The notes under the pieces were generated by a model. The model was not told the origin of the DNA. It did not search any database and worked only from the letters and a program-made list of their open reading frames with translations. A stretch of 64,000 nt of DNA from Pseudomonas sp. ANT_J12 (GTDB lineage Bacteria; Pseudomonadota; Gammaproteobacteria; Pseudomonadales; Pseudomonadaceae). The stretch is taken from NCBI RefSeq assembly GCF_008370045.1, contig NZ_VOBN01000001.1:930001-994000 (forward strand). Direction: 5' to 3'. Below, piece after piece: positions 48,222-58,412 of this stretch; positions within the stretch are counted from its first letter, which is position 1, and each line of letters begins with the position of its first letter. A program made the translations under genes and the position numbers.

Positions 48222-49030
48222 CAGCGCTTCCCCAGAAGATCTGCGCGGTAATCCGTCGCTGGAAAGTGATAGGCGACCGGACCGTCCGGCTCGCCCGTCA
48301 TGAATTGACGGATACGCGGCTCTTGCGAGTTCATCAGTTCTTCAGGCGTGCCCTGCCCCAGGACTTGCCCTTCGCCCACCACATAAATGTAATCGGCAAT
48401 GCTCGCGGTTTCGGCCAGATCGTGGGAAACCACGATGCTGGTGATGCCCAGTGCATCATTGAGCAGGCGAATCAGGCGCACCAGCACGCCCATGGCGATC
48501 GGGTCCTGCCCGACAAAGGGCTCGTCATACATGAGGATCTGCGGATCAAGTGCGATGGCCCGCGCCAGCGCGACGCGACGCTTCATGCCGCCGGACAATT
48601 CGTCAGGCATCAGGTCGATGGCGCCACGCAAGCCCACGGCCTGCAATTTGAGCAGGACGATGTCACGGATCATTTCTTCCGGCAGCTCGGTATGGACGCG
48701 CAGCGGAAAAGCAACGTTCTCGAATACATCGAGATCGGTAAACAGTGCGCCGCTCTGGAACAGCACGCCCATGTGCTTGCGCGCATCGAACAGATCGCTG
48801 CGAGACAATTTGGGTAAATTCTGGCCGTTGACCCAGACTTCGCCGCTGGTAGGTCGCAACTGCGCGCCCATCAGCCGTAATAGCGTGGTCTTGCCACACC
48901 CGGAAGGTCCCATGATGCCGGTGACCTTGCCGCGCGGGATACGGATATCGACGTTATTGAAAATGCTGCGCGTACCGCGCTTGAAGGTCAGTCCCTTCAG
49001 CTCGACCGCGTAGGCGTTATCGGCACTCAT
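48221..49030 (-). CDS. mlaF: Mla transporter ATP-binding protein MlaF
   Basis: A 269-residue ABC ATPase with Walker A GPSGCGKTT, signature LSGGMKRRVALARAIALDPQ and Walker B ILMYDEPFVGQDP. It powers phospholipid transport by MlaFEDB, which maintains outer-membrane asymmetry (called Ttg2A in some pseudomonads). The ATG at 49030 follows AAGGAG. It is the first gene of the mla operon, divergent from kdsD. Confidence 0.94.
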   Translation of the reverse strand: MSADNAYAVELKGLTFKRGTRSIFNNVDIRIPRGKVTGIMGPSGCGKTTLLRLMGAQLRPTSGEVWVNGQNLPKLSRSDLFDARKHMGVLFQSGALFTDLDVFENVAFPLRVHTELPEEMIRDIVLLKLQAVGLRGAIDLMPDELSGGMKRRVALARAIALDPQILMYDEPFVGQDPIAMGVLVRLIRLLNDALGITSIVVSHDLAETASIADYIYVVGEGQVLGQGTPEELMNSQEPRIRQFMTGEPDGPVAYHFPATDYRADLLGKR

Positions 49031-49305
49031 CTAAACTCCTTGCGATGCAGCCTCTCACTCGGACGCCTGGCTTTCTGTCGAAAGCACATACCTCCCCGGG
49101 CAGGCCGAACTGGCGGCGAACTATATCACTGCAAAGGCCAAGCGCCCAAGGCCCAAGCCGGGGCATGTTCAGCAACAGGACAGGCAAATCCGTTGATTTA
49201 GAAGGATTCGGTTACAGCTATTTACAAAGCATGACGAACTAGCGTGAGGGTTTCGATCATTACCGCTATAATCGCCGCCTTTTCATCGGGCTATACGATT
49301 CTGAC
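49031..49305. promoter_or_regulatory. Divergent promoter region mlaF/kdsD
   Basis: The 275-bp gap holds a perfect TATAAT at 49267-49272, 34 bp before the kdsD start, which is the likely -10 box of the kdsD-lpt-rpoN gene set. The -35 is poor. The half nearer mlaF shows nothing I can name. Confidence 0.5.
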
Positions 49306-50280
49306 ATGAGCCAATCCAGCGACCTGATTCAATCGGCACAACGCACCATCCGTCTCGAAGTGGAAGCCGTACAAGGCTTGTTGCCCCATATCGACGCGGA
49401 TTTCGTACGCGCTTGCGAGATGATTCTGGCCAGCAAAGGCCGTGTGGTCGTGCTGGGCATGGGCAAATCCGGGCACATCGGCAACAAGATTGCCGCCACC
49501 CTGGCCAGCACCGGCACCACGGCGTTCTTCGTGCACCCGGCTGAAGCCAGCCACGGCGACATGGGCATGATCACCCGCGACGACATCATCCTGGCGCTGT
49601 CGAACTCCGGCTCCACCAATGAAATCGTCACCCTGCTGCCGCTGATCAAGCGCCAGGGCATCCAGTTGATCAGCATGACCGGCAACCCGGATTCGCCGCT
49701 GGCCAAGGCCGCCGAGATCAATCTCAACGTACACGTGGAGCATGAAGCCTGCCCGCTGAACCTGGCGCCGACCTCCTCCACCACCGCCGCCCTGGTCATG
49801 GGCGACGCCCTGGCCGTGGCGCTGCTGGAAGCGCGCGGCTTTACCGCGGAAGACTTCGCCTTTTCCCATCCAGGTGGCGCACTTGGCCGCCGCCTGCTGC
49901 TGAAAGTGGAAACCGTCATGCACGCCGGCGCAGAATTGCCCCAGGTGCAACGCGGCACGCTGCTCAAGGACGCGCTGATGGAAATGACCCGCAAAGGCCT
50001 GGGCATGACCGCGATCGTGGAACCCAATGGCAAACTGGCCGGGATCTTCACTGACGGCGACTTGCGCCGCACCCTCGACCGGACCATCGACATCCACCAC
50101 ACGACCATTGATGAGGTCATGACCCTTCATGGCAAGACCGCACGGGCCGATATGCTGGCAGCCGAAGCCCTGAAAATCATGGAAGACCATCGAATCAACG
50201 CACTGGTAGTCGTCGACAAGGAAGACCGCCCGGTGGGCGCCTTCAACCTGTCCGACCTGCTGCGTGCCGGAGTAATGTGA
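49306..50280 (+). CDS. kdsD: Arabinose-5-phosphate isomerase KdsD
   Basis: A 324-residue SIS-domain isomerase (VVVLGMGKSGHIGNKIAATL; STGTTAFFVHPAEASHGDMG) with two C-terminal CBS domains from about residue 205. It makes arabinose 5-phosphate for the KDO of lipopolysaccharide. Its stop codon overlaps the kdsC start (ATGA at 50280). Confidence 0.94.
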   Translation: MSQSSDLIQSAQRTIRLEVEAVQGLLPHIDADFVRACEMILASKGRVVVLGMGKSGHIGNKIAATLASTGTTAFFVHPAEASHGDMGMITRDDIILALSNSGSTNEIVTLLPLIKRQGIQLISMTGNPDSPLAKAAEINLNVHVEHEACPLNLAPTSSTTAALVMGDALAVALLEARGFTAEDFAFSHPGGALGRRLLLKVETVMHAGAELPQVQRGTLLKDALMEMTRKGLGMTAIVEPNGKLAGIFTDGDLRRTLDRTIDIHHTTIDEVMTLHGKTARADMLAAEALKIMEDHRINALVVVDKEDRPVGAFNLSDLLRAGVM

Positions 50281-50804
50281 TGAGCGACGATCTGCTGCAA
50301 CGCGGCAAGAACATCAAACTGGCGGTCTTTGACGTCGACGGCGTCCTCACCGACGGACGCCTGTACTTCCTCGAAGACGGCAGCGAATTCAAGACTTTCA
50401 GCACCCTCGATGGCCAAGGCATCAAGATGTTGATGGCAGCCGGCGTACAGACCGCTATCATCAGCGGCCGCAAGACCCCGGTGGTCGAACGTCGAGCGAA
50501 AAATCTCGGCATTCCACATCTGTATCAGGGTCGCGAAGACAAACTGGTGGTGCTCGACGAGCTGCTTGCCCAACTCAATCTAAGCTATGAACAGGTTGCC
50601 TACCTCGGTGACGACCTGCCAGACCTGCCGGTGATTCGCCGCGTCGGCCTGGGCATGGCGGTGGCCAATGCCGCCAGCTTCGTGCGCGAACACGCCCACG
50701 GCATCACCCTGGCCCGTGGCGGCGAAGGTGCCGCCCGCGAATTCTGCGAATTGATCCTGCGCGCCCAGGGCCGCCTCGATGCGGCCAACGCCGCGTACCT
50801 GTGA
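50280..50804 (+). CDS. kdsC: KDO 8-phosphate phosphatase KdsC
   Basis: A 174-residue HAD phosphatase of the small tetrameric C0 type. The nucleophile Asp18 and acid Asp20 lie in FDVDGVLTDG, and YLGDDLPDLPVI binds magnesium. It releases phosphate from KDO 8-phosphate. I use the ATG overlapping the kdsD stop rather than a GTG one codon earlier. Confidence 0.94.
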   Translation: MSDDLLQRGKNIKLAVFDVDGVLTDGRLYFLEDGSEFKTFSTLDGQGIKMLMAAGVQTAIISGRKTPVVERRAKNLGIPHLYQGREDKLVVLDELLAQLNLSYEQVAYLGDDLPDLPVIRRVGLGMAVANAASFVREHAHGITLARGGEGAAREFCELILRAQGRLDAANAAYL

Positions 50805-50811
50805 GCCATTT

Positions 50812-51390
50812 ATGTTTATTTTGAGCAAAAAGTTTCGCAGATTTATGCTGTTCGGTTGCATCGCTGCGATATTTGCGGCGGTCGGCTACTGGAACATCAG
50901 CCCCGAACGCTTCCTCGACAAGCCGGTCGTCGCGGTCGATGAAAGTGCAATCGACTATTACGCCATTAACGCCCACAGCGTGCAGTACCTGCCCGACGGT
51001 GGCCTGCAGTACGACTTGACGTCCGACAAGGTCGAGCACCTCAAGGCGACCGACGTGTCGTTGCTGACCAATCCGGACCTGAACATGTACCGCGGCACCG
51101 ATTTTCCATGGCACGTCACCAGTTTGCGCGGTGAAGTGAACGCGGACGGCACCCAGGTAGAACTGATCGATTCGGTGCGTATTGCACGCACCGATGAAAA
51201 GAACCGTAATTTGATCGTTACCAGCACCCGGATGACCGTGTTCCCGCAGCAGCAATATGCGCAGACCGATCAACCCGTTAGAATCGACGGCGCTGGTGGT
51301 GTGTCGACTGGCAACGGAATGAAAGCGTATTTGAAAGAAAGCAGAATACATCTGCTATCGAACGTAAGAGGACAGTATGAGGCTCGTTAA
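50812..51390 (+). CDS. lptC: LPS export protein LptC
   Basis: A 192-residue bitopic protein with one N-terminal membrane span (FRRFMLFGCIAAIFAAVGYW) and a periplasmic beta-jellyroll (YYAINAHSVQYLPDGGLQYD; FPWHVTSLRGEVNADGTQVE). It links the LptB2FG transporter to LptA. The ATG at 50812 gives the family start. The last 14 bp overlap lptA. Confidence 0.92.
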   Translation: MFILSKKFRRFMLFGCIAAIFAAVGYWNISPERFLDKPVVAVDESAIDYYAINAHSVQYLPDGGLQYDLTSDKVEHLKATDVSLLTNPDLNMYRGTDFPWHVTSLRGEVNADGTQVELIDSVRIARTDEKNRNLIVTSTRMTVFPQQQYAQTDQPVRIDGAGGVSTGNGMKAYLKESRIHLLSNVRGQYEAR

Positions 51391-51925
51391 AACCCTCCCT
51401 ATTTTGCTCAGTCTGGGCGCAGCACTGGGAAGCGTGAGCGCCTGGGCTCTGCCGAACGATCAAGAGCAGCCTATCCGTATTCAGGCCGACGATGCCCAAC
51501 TGGACGACAAGAATGGCGTTGCCACCTATAAAGGTGACGTGATCATTACCCAGGGTTCGATGAAGGTCACCGGCAACACCGTGACCATCACCCGTACCCC
51601 GACCGGCGACATCGATGTGGTGACCTCGGTGGGCAATCTTGCTTACTTCGAGCAACTGCAGACCGCTGGTGACACCAAGCCTGTTCAGGGCTGGGGCGTG
51701 ACCATCCAGTACCATGCCGCGCAAAACCGCGTTGTACTGATCGATAAGGCCAAAGTCGTCGACAAGGACAACAACACCACCCAGGGCGAGAAAATCGTCT
51801 ACGACACGGTCAAGAAACTGGCGAGCGCCGGCCGTGCCACGGGTAGCAAGGTCACCGAGGCGCGTCCGCGCATCGACATGGTGATCCAGCCGAAGCCGAA
51901 AACCGACGAGAAAAAGGCCAAGTAA
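51377..51925 (+). CDS. lptA: LPS periplasmic bridge protein LptA (LptH)
   Basis: A 182-residue protein with a signal peptide ([20 protein letters not shown], cleavage near ASAWA-like SAWA at residue 25) and the OstA domain ([40 protein letters not shown]). It polymerises into the bridge carrying LPS across the periplasm. In Pseudomonas it is also called LptH. Its stop codon overlaps the lptB start by one base. Confidence 0.93.
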   Translation: MRLVKTLPILLSLGAALGSVSAWALPNDQEQPIRIQADDAQLDDKNGVATYKGDVIITQGSMKVTGNTVTITRTPTGDIDVVTSVGNLAYFEQLQTAGDTKPVQGWGVTIQYHAAQNRVVLIDKAKVVDKDNNTTQGEKIVYDTVKKLASAGRATGSKVTEARPRIDMVIQPKPKTDEKKAK

Positions 51926-52650
51926 TGGCAACTCTGAAAGCTCAGCATCTGGCCAAGAGCTACAAGAGCCGCCAGGTCGTGCGTGACGTCAGCCTGTCCA
52001 TCGACAGCGGTCAGATCGTCGGCCTGCTGGGCCCGAACGGCGCCGGCAAGACCACGTGCTTCTACATGATCGTCGGCCTGGTGCAGGCCGATCAGGGTCG
52101 CGTACTGATCGACGACCTGGACGTCAGCCACCAGCCGATGCACGGTCGTGCGAAGGCCGGTATCGGCTATCTTCCGCAAGAAGCATCGATCTTCCGCAAG
52201 CTGTCGGTAGCCGACAACATCATGGCCATCCTCGAGACCCGCAAGGAACTCGACAAGGCGGGTCGTCGCAAGGAGCTGGAAAGCCTGCTGCAGGAATTCC
52301 ACATCAGCCACATCCGTGACAACCTCGGCATGAGCCTGTCCGGTGGTGAACGCCGCCGGGTGGAAATTGCCCGGGCTTTGGCCACCAACCCGAAATTCAT
52401 CCTGCTCGACGAACCTTTCGCCGGCGTGGACCCGATTTCGGTGGGCGACATCAAACAGATCATCCATCACCTCAAGGCCAAGGGCATTGGCGTGCTGATC
52501 ACCGACCACAACGTCCGTGAAACCCTGGATATCTGCGAAACCGCCTACATCGTCAACGATGGCCAACTGATCGCCGAAGGTGACTCCGCCACCATCCTGG
52601 CCAACGAACTGGTCAAGGAAGTGTATCTGGGTCATGAGTTCCGCCTTTAA
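51925..52650 (+). CDS. lptB: LPS export ATPase LptB
   Basis: A 241-residue ABC ATPase with Walker [10 protein letters not shown], signature [20 protein letters not shown] and Walker [13 protein letters not shown]. It powers LPS extraction with LptF and LptG, which are encoded elsewhere. It is the last gene before rpoN, from which it is separated by 185 bp. Confidence 0.95.
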   Translation: MATLKAQHLAKSYKSRQVVRDVSLSIDSGQIVGLLGPNGAGKTTCFYMIVGLVQADQGRVLIDDLDVSHQPMHGRAKAGIGYLPQEASIFRKLSVADNIMAILETRKELDKAGRRKELESLLQEFHISHIRDNLGMSLSGGERRRVEIARALATNPKFILLDEPFAGVDPISVGDIKQIIHHLKAKGIGVLITDHNVRETLDICETAYIVNDGQLIAEGDSATILANELVKEVYLGHEFRL

Positions 52651-52751
52651 GCACTGAGGTGTCTGGCTGGTTGTCCGAGCGCTTGTCTCGATAAAAAATC
52701 AATAAGTTTTTATTGTTACAGCGCTCTAGGCAAACGATGCAGTTTCGGGCA

Positions 52752-52757
52752 TATAAT
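52752..52757 (+). promoter_or_regulatory. Candidate -10 box of rpoN
   Basis: A perfect TATAAT lies in the A+T-rich lptB-rpoN gap, 78 bp before the rpoN start. The matching -35 region (about 52729-52734) is poor. Confidence 0.4.
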
Positions 52758-52835
52758 TTGCTTAAGTTTGGCGCTCCGGCGCCCTGTAGTGGATGGCGCA
52801 TGCGCGCCGGCGAAATAAGGTGTTAAGCCCCTGCC

Positions 52836-54329
52836 ATGAAACCATCGCTAGTCTTGAGAATGGGCCAGCAGCTGACGATGACACCTCAGCTGCAACAGGC
52901 CATCCGCCTGCTCCAATTGTCGACCCTGGACCTGCAACAGGAAATCCAGGAGGCCCTGGAGTCCAATCCGATGCTCGAACGCCAGGAAGAAGGCGACGAC
53001 TTCGATAACGCCGATCCCTTGGCCGACAAAGCCGAACAGCAACCCAACGCCGATGTTTCAGAACCCTCCTACCAGGAAACCGCCCCGACGGTGGACAACC
53101 TCGAGGAAGGTGACTGGAACGAGCGCATTCCCAACGAACTGCCCGTCGACACCGCGTGGGAAGACGTCTACCAGACCAGCGCCAGCAGCCTGCCCAGCAA
53201 CGATGACGACGAATGGGATTTCACCACTCGCACATCGGTCGGCGAAAGCCTGCAAAGCCACCTGCTCTGGCAACTGAACCTGGCGCCGATGTCCGACACC
53301 GATCGCCTGATTGCCGTGACCCTGATCGATTGCATCAACAATCAGGGTTACCTGGACGAAACCCTCGAGGAAATCCTCGAAGCCTTCGATCCGGAACTGG
53401 ACATCGAACTGGACGAAATCGAAGCCGTCCTGCACCGCATCCAGCAATTCGAACCGGCTGGCATCGGCGCGCGCAACCTGGGCGAATGCCTGCTGCTGCA
53501 ATTGCGCCAGCTGTCCGCCAAGACCCCTTGGCTGGCCGAGGCCAAGCGCCTGGTCAGCGATTACATCGACCTGCTCGGCAGCCGCGACTACAGCCAGTTG
53601 ATGCGCCGCATGAAGCTCAAGGAAGATGAACTGCGCCAGGTGATCGAACTGGTCCAGAGCCTGAACCCGCGCCCAGGATCGCAGATCGAGTCCAGCGAAG
53701 CCGAATACGTCGTGCCCGACGTGATCGTGCGCAAGGACAACGAGCGCTGGCTGGTGGAGCTGAACCAGGAATCGGTGCCACGGCTGCGGGTCAACGCTCA
53801 GTACGCCGGTTTCGTACGCCGCGCCGACACCAGCGCCGACAACACCTTCATGCGCAACCAGTTGCAGGAAGCCCGCTGGTTCATCAAGAGCCTGCAAAGC
53901 CGCAACGAAACCCTGATGAAAGTGGCCACCCAGATCGTCGAACACCAGCGCGGCTTCCTGGAGTACGGCGACGAAGCCATGAAACCGCTGGTCCTGCATG
54001 ACATCGCCGAAGCGGTGGGCATGCACGAGTCGACGATTTCACGGGTGACCACCCAAAAGTTCATGCATACCCCACGGGGTATATATGAGCTGAAATACTT
54101 TTTCTCCAGCCATGTCAGCACCTCCGAAGGCGGTGAATGCTCGTCCACAGCGATCCGCGCGATCATCAAAAAACTGGTTGCCGCGGAAAATCAGAAAAAG
54201 CCGTTGAGTGACAGCAAGATCGCTGGTTTACTGGAGGCACAAGGCATTCAGGTGGCTCGCCGCACCGTCGCCAAGTACCGCGAATCCCTGGGAATCGCGC
54301 CTTCGAGCGAACGCAAGCGGTTGATGTAA
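52836..54329 (+). CDS. rpoN: RNA polymerase sigma-54 factor RpoN
   Basis: A 497-residue sigma-54. Region I ([20 protein letters not shown], then [20 protein letters not shown]) is glutamine- and leucine-rich for activator response. An acidic region II covers about residues 48-125. The core-binding region and helix-turn-helix follow, and the RpoN box [10 protein letters not shown] is at 474-483. It directs transcription of nitrogen, motility and many carbon-use genes from -24/-12 promoters. The downstream hpf, ptsN, rapZ and ptsO arrangement is conserved in proteobacteria. Confidence 0.97.
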   Translation: MKPSLVLRMGQQLTMTPQLQQAIRLLQLSTLDLQQEIQEALESNPMLERQEEGDDFDNADPLADKAEQQPNADVSEPSYQETAPTVDNLEEGDWNERIPNELPVDTAWEDVYQTSASSLPSNDDDEWDFTTRTSVGESLQSHLLWQLNLAPMSDTDRLIAVTLIDCINNQGYLDETLEEILEAFDPELDIELDEIEAVLHRIQQFEPAGIGARNLGECLLLQLRQLSAKTPWLAEAKRLVSDYIDLLGSRDYSQLMRRMKLKEDELRQVIELVQSLNPRPGSQIESSEAEYVVPDVIVRKDNERWLVELNQESVPRLRVNAQYAGFVRRADTSADNTFMRNQLQEARWFIKSLQSRNETLMKVATQIVEHQRGFLEYGDEAMKPLVLHDIAEAVGMHESTISRVTTQKFMHTPRGIYELKYFFSSHVSTSEGGECSSTAIRAIIKKLVAAENQKKPLSDSKIAGLLEAQGIQVARRTVAKYRESLGIAPSSERKRLM

Positions 54330-54402
54330 GCCACAGCACAGCGTTCCAGTGGTAGATCATCTGATCTACCGCTTTATGCACTTGCAACGAAGGAGAAGCT
54401 GT

Positions 54403-54711
54403 ATGCAAGTCAACATCAGTGGACACCAACTGGAAGTGACCGAACCCCTGCGCGCCTACATCGGCGAAAAGCTCGAACGATTAGAGCGGCATTTCGACAA
54501 GATCACCAACGTGCAGGTCACGATGACGGTCGAGAAGCTGAAGCAGAAAATCGAAGCCACCCTGCATATTCCCGGCAATGAAGTGGTCGCCAACGCGGAA
54601 CATACCGATATGTACGCGGCGATCGACGCATTGACCGACAAGCTGGATAAACAACTCAAAAAGCATAAGGAAAAGACCCAGAGCCTCCTCCAGGGCGCGA
54701 CCGGTCGTTAA
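54403..54711 (+). CDS. hpf: Ribosome hibernation promoting factor Hpf (short form)
   Basis: A 102-residue HPF/RaiA-type protein (MQVNISGHQLEVTEPLRAYI; VTMTVEKLKQKIEATLHIPG; HTDMYAAIDALTDKLDKQLK). Short forms help make 100S ribosome dimers in stationary phase. The start at 54403 follows AAGGAGAAG; the open frame to 54349 is upstream leader. It lies between rpoN and ptsN. Confidence 0.94.
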   Translation: MQVNISGHQLEVTEPLRAYIGEKLERLERHFDKITNVQVTMTVEKLKQKIEATLHIPGNEVVANAEHTDMYAAIDALTDKLDKQLKKHKEKTQSLLQGATGR

Positions 54712-54723
54712 CATCCCCAACCC

Positions 54724-55188
54724 ATGATCCGACTTGAAAACATCCTGACCCCCGGCCGTTCCCTCGTGAACGTGCCGGGCGGCAGTAAAAAGAAAGCCCT
54801 CGAGCAAATTGCCAACCTGATCGCCCGGGAAGTGCCGGATCTGGAGATGCAAGATGTCTTCGAGGCTCTGATTGCCCGTGAAAAACTCGGTTCCACCGGT
54901 TTTGGCAACGGCATCGCTATCCCCCACTGTCGCCTGAAGGGCTGTACCTCGCCCATCAGCGCCCTGATGCACCTTGACGCACCTATCGATTTCGACGCCA
55001 TCGACGGCGCCCCGGTGGACCTGCTGTTTGTACTGCTGGTCCCGGAAGCCGCCACTGATGCGCACCTGGAGTTGCTGCGCCAGATCGCCAGCATGCTTGA
55101 CCGCAAGGAAGTCCGCGAGAAACTGCGCAGTGCCCCGAGCAACGAAGCCTTGTATCAGGTCGTCCTGAGCGAGCAAAACGGTCACTAA
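54724..55188 (+). CDS. ptsN: Nitrogen PTS enzyme IIA PtsN
   Basis: A 154-residue EIIA-Ntr. The phosphorylated His68 lies in [11 protein letters not shown]. It receives phosphate from PtsO (NPr) and regulates potassium transport, pyruvate dehydrogenase and sigma-54-linked functions; it does not carry sugars. The gene is 12 bp after hpf and 2 bp before rapZ. Confidence 0.95.
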   Translation: MIRLENILTPGRSLVNVPGGSKKKALEQIANLIAREVPDLEMQDVFEALIAREKLGSTGFGNGIAIPHCRLKGCTSPISALMHLDAPIDFDAIDGAPVDLLFVLLVPEAATDAHLELLRQIASMLDRKEVREKLRSAPSNEALYQVVLSEQNGH

Positions 55189-55190
55189 TC

Positions 55191-56048
55191 ATGCGCTTGA
55201 TCATCGTCAGTGGCCGCTCCGGCTCAGGTAAAAGTACGGCGCTCAATGTCCTTGAGGACAACGGCTACTACTGCATCGACAACCTGCCCGCCGGCCTGCT
55301 GCCGGAACTGGCCGAACGCGCCCTGATTCATACCGAACTGGCACAACCACTGGTCGCCGTGTCCATCGACGCCCGCAACCTGCCCAGCCACTTGTCGCGC
55401 TTTCCCGAACTGCTTGAAGAAGTGCGCAGCCGGCATATCCAGTGCGATGTGTTGTATCTGGATGCCGATGAAGAAACCCTGCTCAAGCGTTTCTCGGAAA
55501 CCCGCCGCCGGCACCCGCTGAGCAACGCCAACCGTTCACTGGCCGAGGCGATCAACGACGAGTCCCAACTGCTCGGGCCGATTGCGGACCTCGCCGACCT
55601 CAAGATCAATACCACCAACCTGAACCTGTACCAGTTGCGCGACACCATCAAGTTGCGCCTGCTGAACCAGCCGGAACCAGGCACCGCGTTCCTGGTGGAG
55701 TCTTTCGGGTTCAAGCGTGGCATGCCGGTGGACGCCGACGTGGTGTTCGACGTGCGCTGCCTGCCCAATCCTTACTGGAAGCCGGAACTGCGGGCGCAGT
55801 CCGGGCTCGATCAACCGGTGGCCGACTATCTGGCGGCACAGCCGGACGTCGAGGAGATGTTCCAGGACATCTACAACTATCTGTTCAAGTGGCTACCCCG
55901 TTTCGCCGCCAGCAACCGCGCCTACGTCACCATTGCCATTGGCTGTACCGGCGGTCATCACCGCTCCGTCTACCTGACCGAACGTCTGGGCCAGGCCCTG
56001 CAACAATCCCTGAAGAATGTCCAGGTTCGCCACCGCGACCTCAGCTAA
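55191..56048 (+). CDS. rapZ: RNase adapter RapZ
   Basis: A 285-residue P-loop protein (Walker [11 protein letters not shown], residues 7-16). The C-terminal domain includes [20 protein letters not shown] and [21 protein letters not shown] [19 protein letters not shown]. In enterobacteria RapZ senses glucosamine 6-phosphate and delivers GlmZ RNA to RNase E. That RNA is not known from Pseudomonas, so its target here is open. It lies between ptsN and ptsO. Confidence 0.94.
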   Translation: MRLIIVSGRSGSGKSTALNVLEDNGYYCIDNLPAGLLPELAERALIHTELAQPLVAVSIDARNLPSHLSRFPELLEEVRSRHIQCDVLYLDADEETLLKRFSETRRRHPLSNANRSLAEAINDESQLLGPIADLADLKINTTNLNLYQLRDTIKLRLLNQPEPGTAFLVESFGFKRGMPVDADVVFDVRCLPNPYWKPELRAQSGLDQPVADYLAAQPDVEEMFQDIYNYLFKWLPRFAASNRAYVTIAIGCTGGHHRSVYLTERLGQALQQSLKNVQVRHRDLS

Positions 56049-56063
56049 AGGATTCACTACGCG

Positions 56064-56339
56064 ATGCCTGCTCTGGAAATTGAAATCATCAACAAGCTGG
56101 GCCTGCATGCCCGCGCTTCTGCGAAATTCGTTGGTGTTGCCGGTGAGTTCAAGGATTGCACGATCCGGGTCGGACGCAATCCCGAGTCCATGGTCGACGG
56201 TAAAAGCATCATGGCCATGATGATGCTCGCTGCCGGCAAGGGCACCATCATTCACCTGAGTACCGAAGGTGAACAGGCCGACGAAGCCTTGCAGGCATTG
56301 GTGGCCCTGATCAACGACTACTTCGGCGAAGGTGGTTGA
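56064..56339 (+). CDS. ptsO: HPr-like phosphocarrier PtsO (NPr)
   Basis: A 91-residue HPr family protein. The phosphoryl-accepting His15 lies in INKLGLHARASAKFV, and the second helix region is PESMVDGKSIMAMMMLAAGK. It passes phosphate from PtsP to PtsN in the nitrogen PTS. It ends the rpoN gene set and is followed by a very strong hairpin. Confidence 0.94.
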   Translation: MPALEIEIINKLGLHARASAKFVGVAGEFKDCTIRVGRNPESMVDGKSIMAMMMLAAGKGTIIHLSTEGEQADEALQALVALINDYFGEGG

Positions 56340-56344
56340 ACATC

Positions 56345-56409
56345 AAAAGATCGCAGCCTTCGGCAGCTCCTTGCCGATCCTGGAGCTGCCGAAGGCTGCG
56401 ATCTTTTTT
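56345..56409. terminator. 26-bp perfect hairpin between ptsO and the ZIP transporter gene
   Basis: AAAAGATCGCAGCCTTCGGC (extending to AGCTCC) pairs perfectly with its inverse ending GGCTGCGATCTTTT across an 11-nt loop, and a T-run follows on each strand. It ends the plus-strand rpoN set and overlaps the stop codon of the minus-strand gene (56408-56410). The arms are a dispersed Pseudomonas repeat. Confidence 0.9.
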
Positions 56410-57301
56410 ACGCCAACGCCGTATCCATCACCATCATCAAGCAAAACCCCAGCAACAACCCCAGGCTAGCCAGTTTGTCGTGACCATTGCGCCGCGACTC
56501 CGGAATCACCTCATGGGTCACCACCAGCAGCATCGCCCCAGCCGCCAGCGCCAGTCCCAACGGCAACAGCAATTCCGCCAGGCTCACCAGCCACGCGCAC
56601 AACAATGCGAAAACCGGCTCCACCAAGCCTGATGCCGCACCGATCAGGAACGCCTTGACCCGCGACATCCCCGCCCCGGCCAACACCAACGCAATCACCA
56701 GTCCCTCGGGCACATCCTGCAAGGCGATGCCCATGGCCAGGCTGTCGGCGTCAGGCATGCCGCCACCGGCCGAAACCCCGACCGCCATGCCTTCCGGAAT
56801 GTTGTGGGCAATGATGGCGAACACGAACAGCCAGATTCGCGGCGCAATCACCGGGCGTTCCAAGGTGCCAACGAGCATTTCCGGACTGGCCCCGGAGACC
56901 TTGCGATCCACCAGAAACAATCCGAATGCGCCGAGCATGATGCCGAAACTGATCAGGCCGCTGGCCACCCAAGGCGTCAGCCCCAGGCTTTCGGCCGCAG
57001 AGATGCCCGGGACAATCAGCGAAAACGCGGTCGCCGCGAGCATCACCCCGGCACCGAAACCCAGCAAGGTATCGCTGAGCGCCTGGGGCATGCGCCGAAT
57101 CACCAGCACCGGCACCGCCCCGAGCGCCGTGCCTAAGGCGCAAATTGCCCCACCTTGCAGGGCACGCAGCAACCTCGGCTCAAGTTCCAGCCACGCCAAT
57201 CCCTGGGCAACCAACAACGTCATTCCCGCCAGCAGCAACAGCGATCCCAACGCGTAACGGAACATTCGTCCGCCGCCGATCGCCAGTGTTTCAGTGCCCA
57301 T
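56408..57301 (-). CDS. ZIP-family metal transporter
   Basis: A 297-residue ZIP protein with about eight membrane spans. The metal-binding helices are IIAHNIPEGMAVGVSAGGGM and ALQDVPEGLVIALVLAGAGM, typical of the GufA/ZupT-like branch. It imports zinc, iron or manganese. It lies downstream of sodA in the iron-starvation gene group, so manganese or iron supply to the Mn superoxide dismutase is an attractive but unproven idea. Its stop codon lies in the terminator hairpin. Confidence 0.87.
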   Translation of the reverse strand: MGTETLAIGGGRMFRYALGSLLLLAGMTLLVAQGLAWLELEPRLLRALQGGAICALGTALGAVPVLVIRRMPQALSDTLLGFGAGVMLAATAFSLIVPGISAAESLGLTPWVASGLISFGIMLGAFGLFLVDRKVSGASPEMLVGTLERPVIAPRIWLFVFAIIAHNIPEGMAVGVSAGGGMPDADSLAMGIALQDVPEGLVIALVLAGAGMSRVKAFLIGAASGLVEPVFALLCAWLVSLAELLLPLGLALAAGAMLLVVTHEVIPESRRNGHDKLASLGLLLGFCLMMVMDTALA

Positions 57302-57331
57302 AGTCAGCCTTGGATTGTTTTTATAGAGGAC

Positions 57332-57943
57332 TTAAACCAGCGCAGCCTGATAGCGCGCCGCGACTTCGGGCCAATTGATCACGTTGTAGAACGCGTTGAT
57401 GTATTCCGGACGACGGTTCTGATAACGCAGGTAATAGGCGTGTTCCCAGACGTCGAGGCCGAGGATCGGCGTGTTGCCGTTCATCAACGGGCTGTCCTGG
57501 TTGCCGCTGCTTTCCACGATCAGGGTCTTTTGCGGCGTGACACTCAACCACGCCCAACCACTGCCGAAGCGGGTCAGCGCGGCTTTGGTGAAAGCTTCCT
57601 TGAAGCTGTCGAGGCCGCCCAACTGCTCATCGATGGCCGTGGCCAGCGCACCGTCCGGTTTGCCGCCGGCATTGGGCGCCATGACTTCCCAGAACAGCGA
57701 ATGGTTGGCGTGGCCACCGCCCTGGTTGATCACCGCAGCGCGCAGTTTTTCCGGGAGTTGCTGGACGCCGGCCACCAGTTTTTCCACCGACCACTCGGCA
57801 AACTCGGTGCCTTCAACGGCCGCATTGAGGTTGTTGATGTAGGTCTGGTGGTGTTTGGTGTAGTGGATTTCCATGGTCTGCGCATCGATATGCGGTTCCA
57901 GGGCATCGTAAGCGTACGGCAAGACAGGCAAGGTAAAAGCCAT
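57332..57943 (-). CDS. sodA: Manganese superoxide dismutase SodA (SodM)
   Basis: A 203-residue Fe/Mn-type dismutase. Ligands are His27 ([12 protein letters not shown]), the His in [12 protein letters not shown], and Asp and His in [14 protein letters not shown]. The Gln-bearing GGKPDG and GSGWAWLS stretches suggest the manganese form, which fits the operon, expressed when iron is scarce. The ATG at 57943 follows TGGAG. The upstream genes orfX, fumC and fagA complete the operon known from P. aeruginosa. Confidence 0.94.
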   Translation of the reverse strand: MAFTLPVLPYAYDALEPHIDAQTMEIHYTKHHQTYINNLNAAVEGTEFAEWSVEKLVAGVQQLPEKLRAAVINQGGGHANHSLFWEVMAPNAGGKPDGALATAIDEQLGGLDSFKEAFTKAALTRFGSGWAWLSVTPQKTLIVESSGNQDSPLMNGNTPILGLDVWEHAYYLRYQNRRPEYINAFYNVINWPEVAARYQAALV

Positions 57944-57944
57944 T

Positions 57945-58385
57945 TCAATGGACTCCATGGTGAAGAGGGACAGGCGGGTGCCGCGTCGACGCCGCCTCCA
58001 TGTGCAGCAAACGATGGGTGCGTGGGTATTCGCCGTGTTCGCTGATGAAATTCAGTAGTTCGACGTAGGTCTTGCTGCTCTGGCGCAACGCGGCTTCGCG
58101 CAGCGCCGGGGCCAGTCGCGAGTCTTGCATGGTCTGCAATAAGCGCTGATGGATCGCGCACAGGTACTCGGCGCTCTCCTCCGGCTGGTTCAGACGCAAA
58201 TGCAAGTCCGCCAGGTTGTGGTGGGAAATCACGCAAGCGGCCACCGCTTCGTCGGCATCCGCCCAGCGCTCGAACAACACCTGGGCCAGCGCCAGTGCCT
58301 GCAAGTAAGCCTCGCGGGCATCGACGAACTCGCCCAGCATGAAATGGCGATTAGCCCTTTCGATCGTGCGTTTCCAGTGCTCCAT
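57945..58385 (-). CDS. Helical protein OrfX of the fagA-fumC-sodA operon
   Basis: A 146-residue all-helical protein, TPR-like in its first 100 residues ([40 protein letters not shown]). It corresponds by position to orfX (PA4469) of P. aeruginosa, whose function is not known. The C-terminus ([14 protein letters not shown]) is proline- and histidine-rich. It overlaps the promoter side of sodA and is transcribed with it. Confidence 0.85.
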   Translation of the reverse strand: MEHWKRTIERANRHFMLGEFVDAREAYLQALALAQVLFERWADADEAVAACVISHHNLADLHLRLNQPEESAEYLCAIHQRLLQTMQDSRLAPALREAALRQSSKTYVELLNFISEHGEYPRTHRLLHMEAASTRHPPVPLHHGVH

Positions 58386-58412
58386 GGTGTGCCTCCAAAG
58401 CAGTAGCGTGAG

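Noticed and set aside
49045..49242. 65-codon plus-strand ORF between mlaF and kdsD
   Set aside because: No ribosome-binding site or family resemblance, and it occupies the divergent promoter region.
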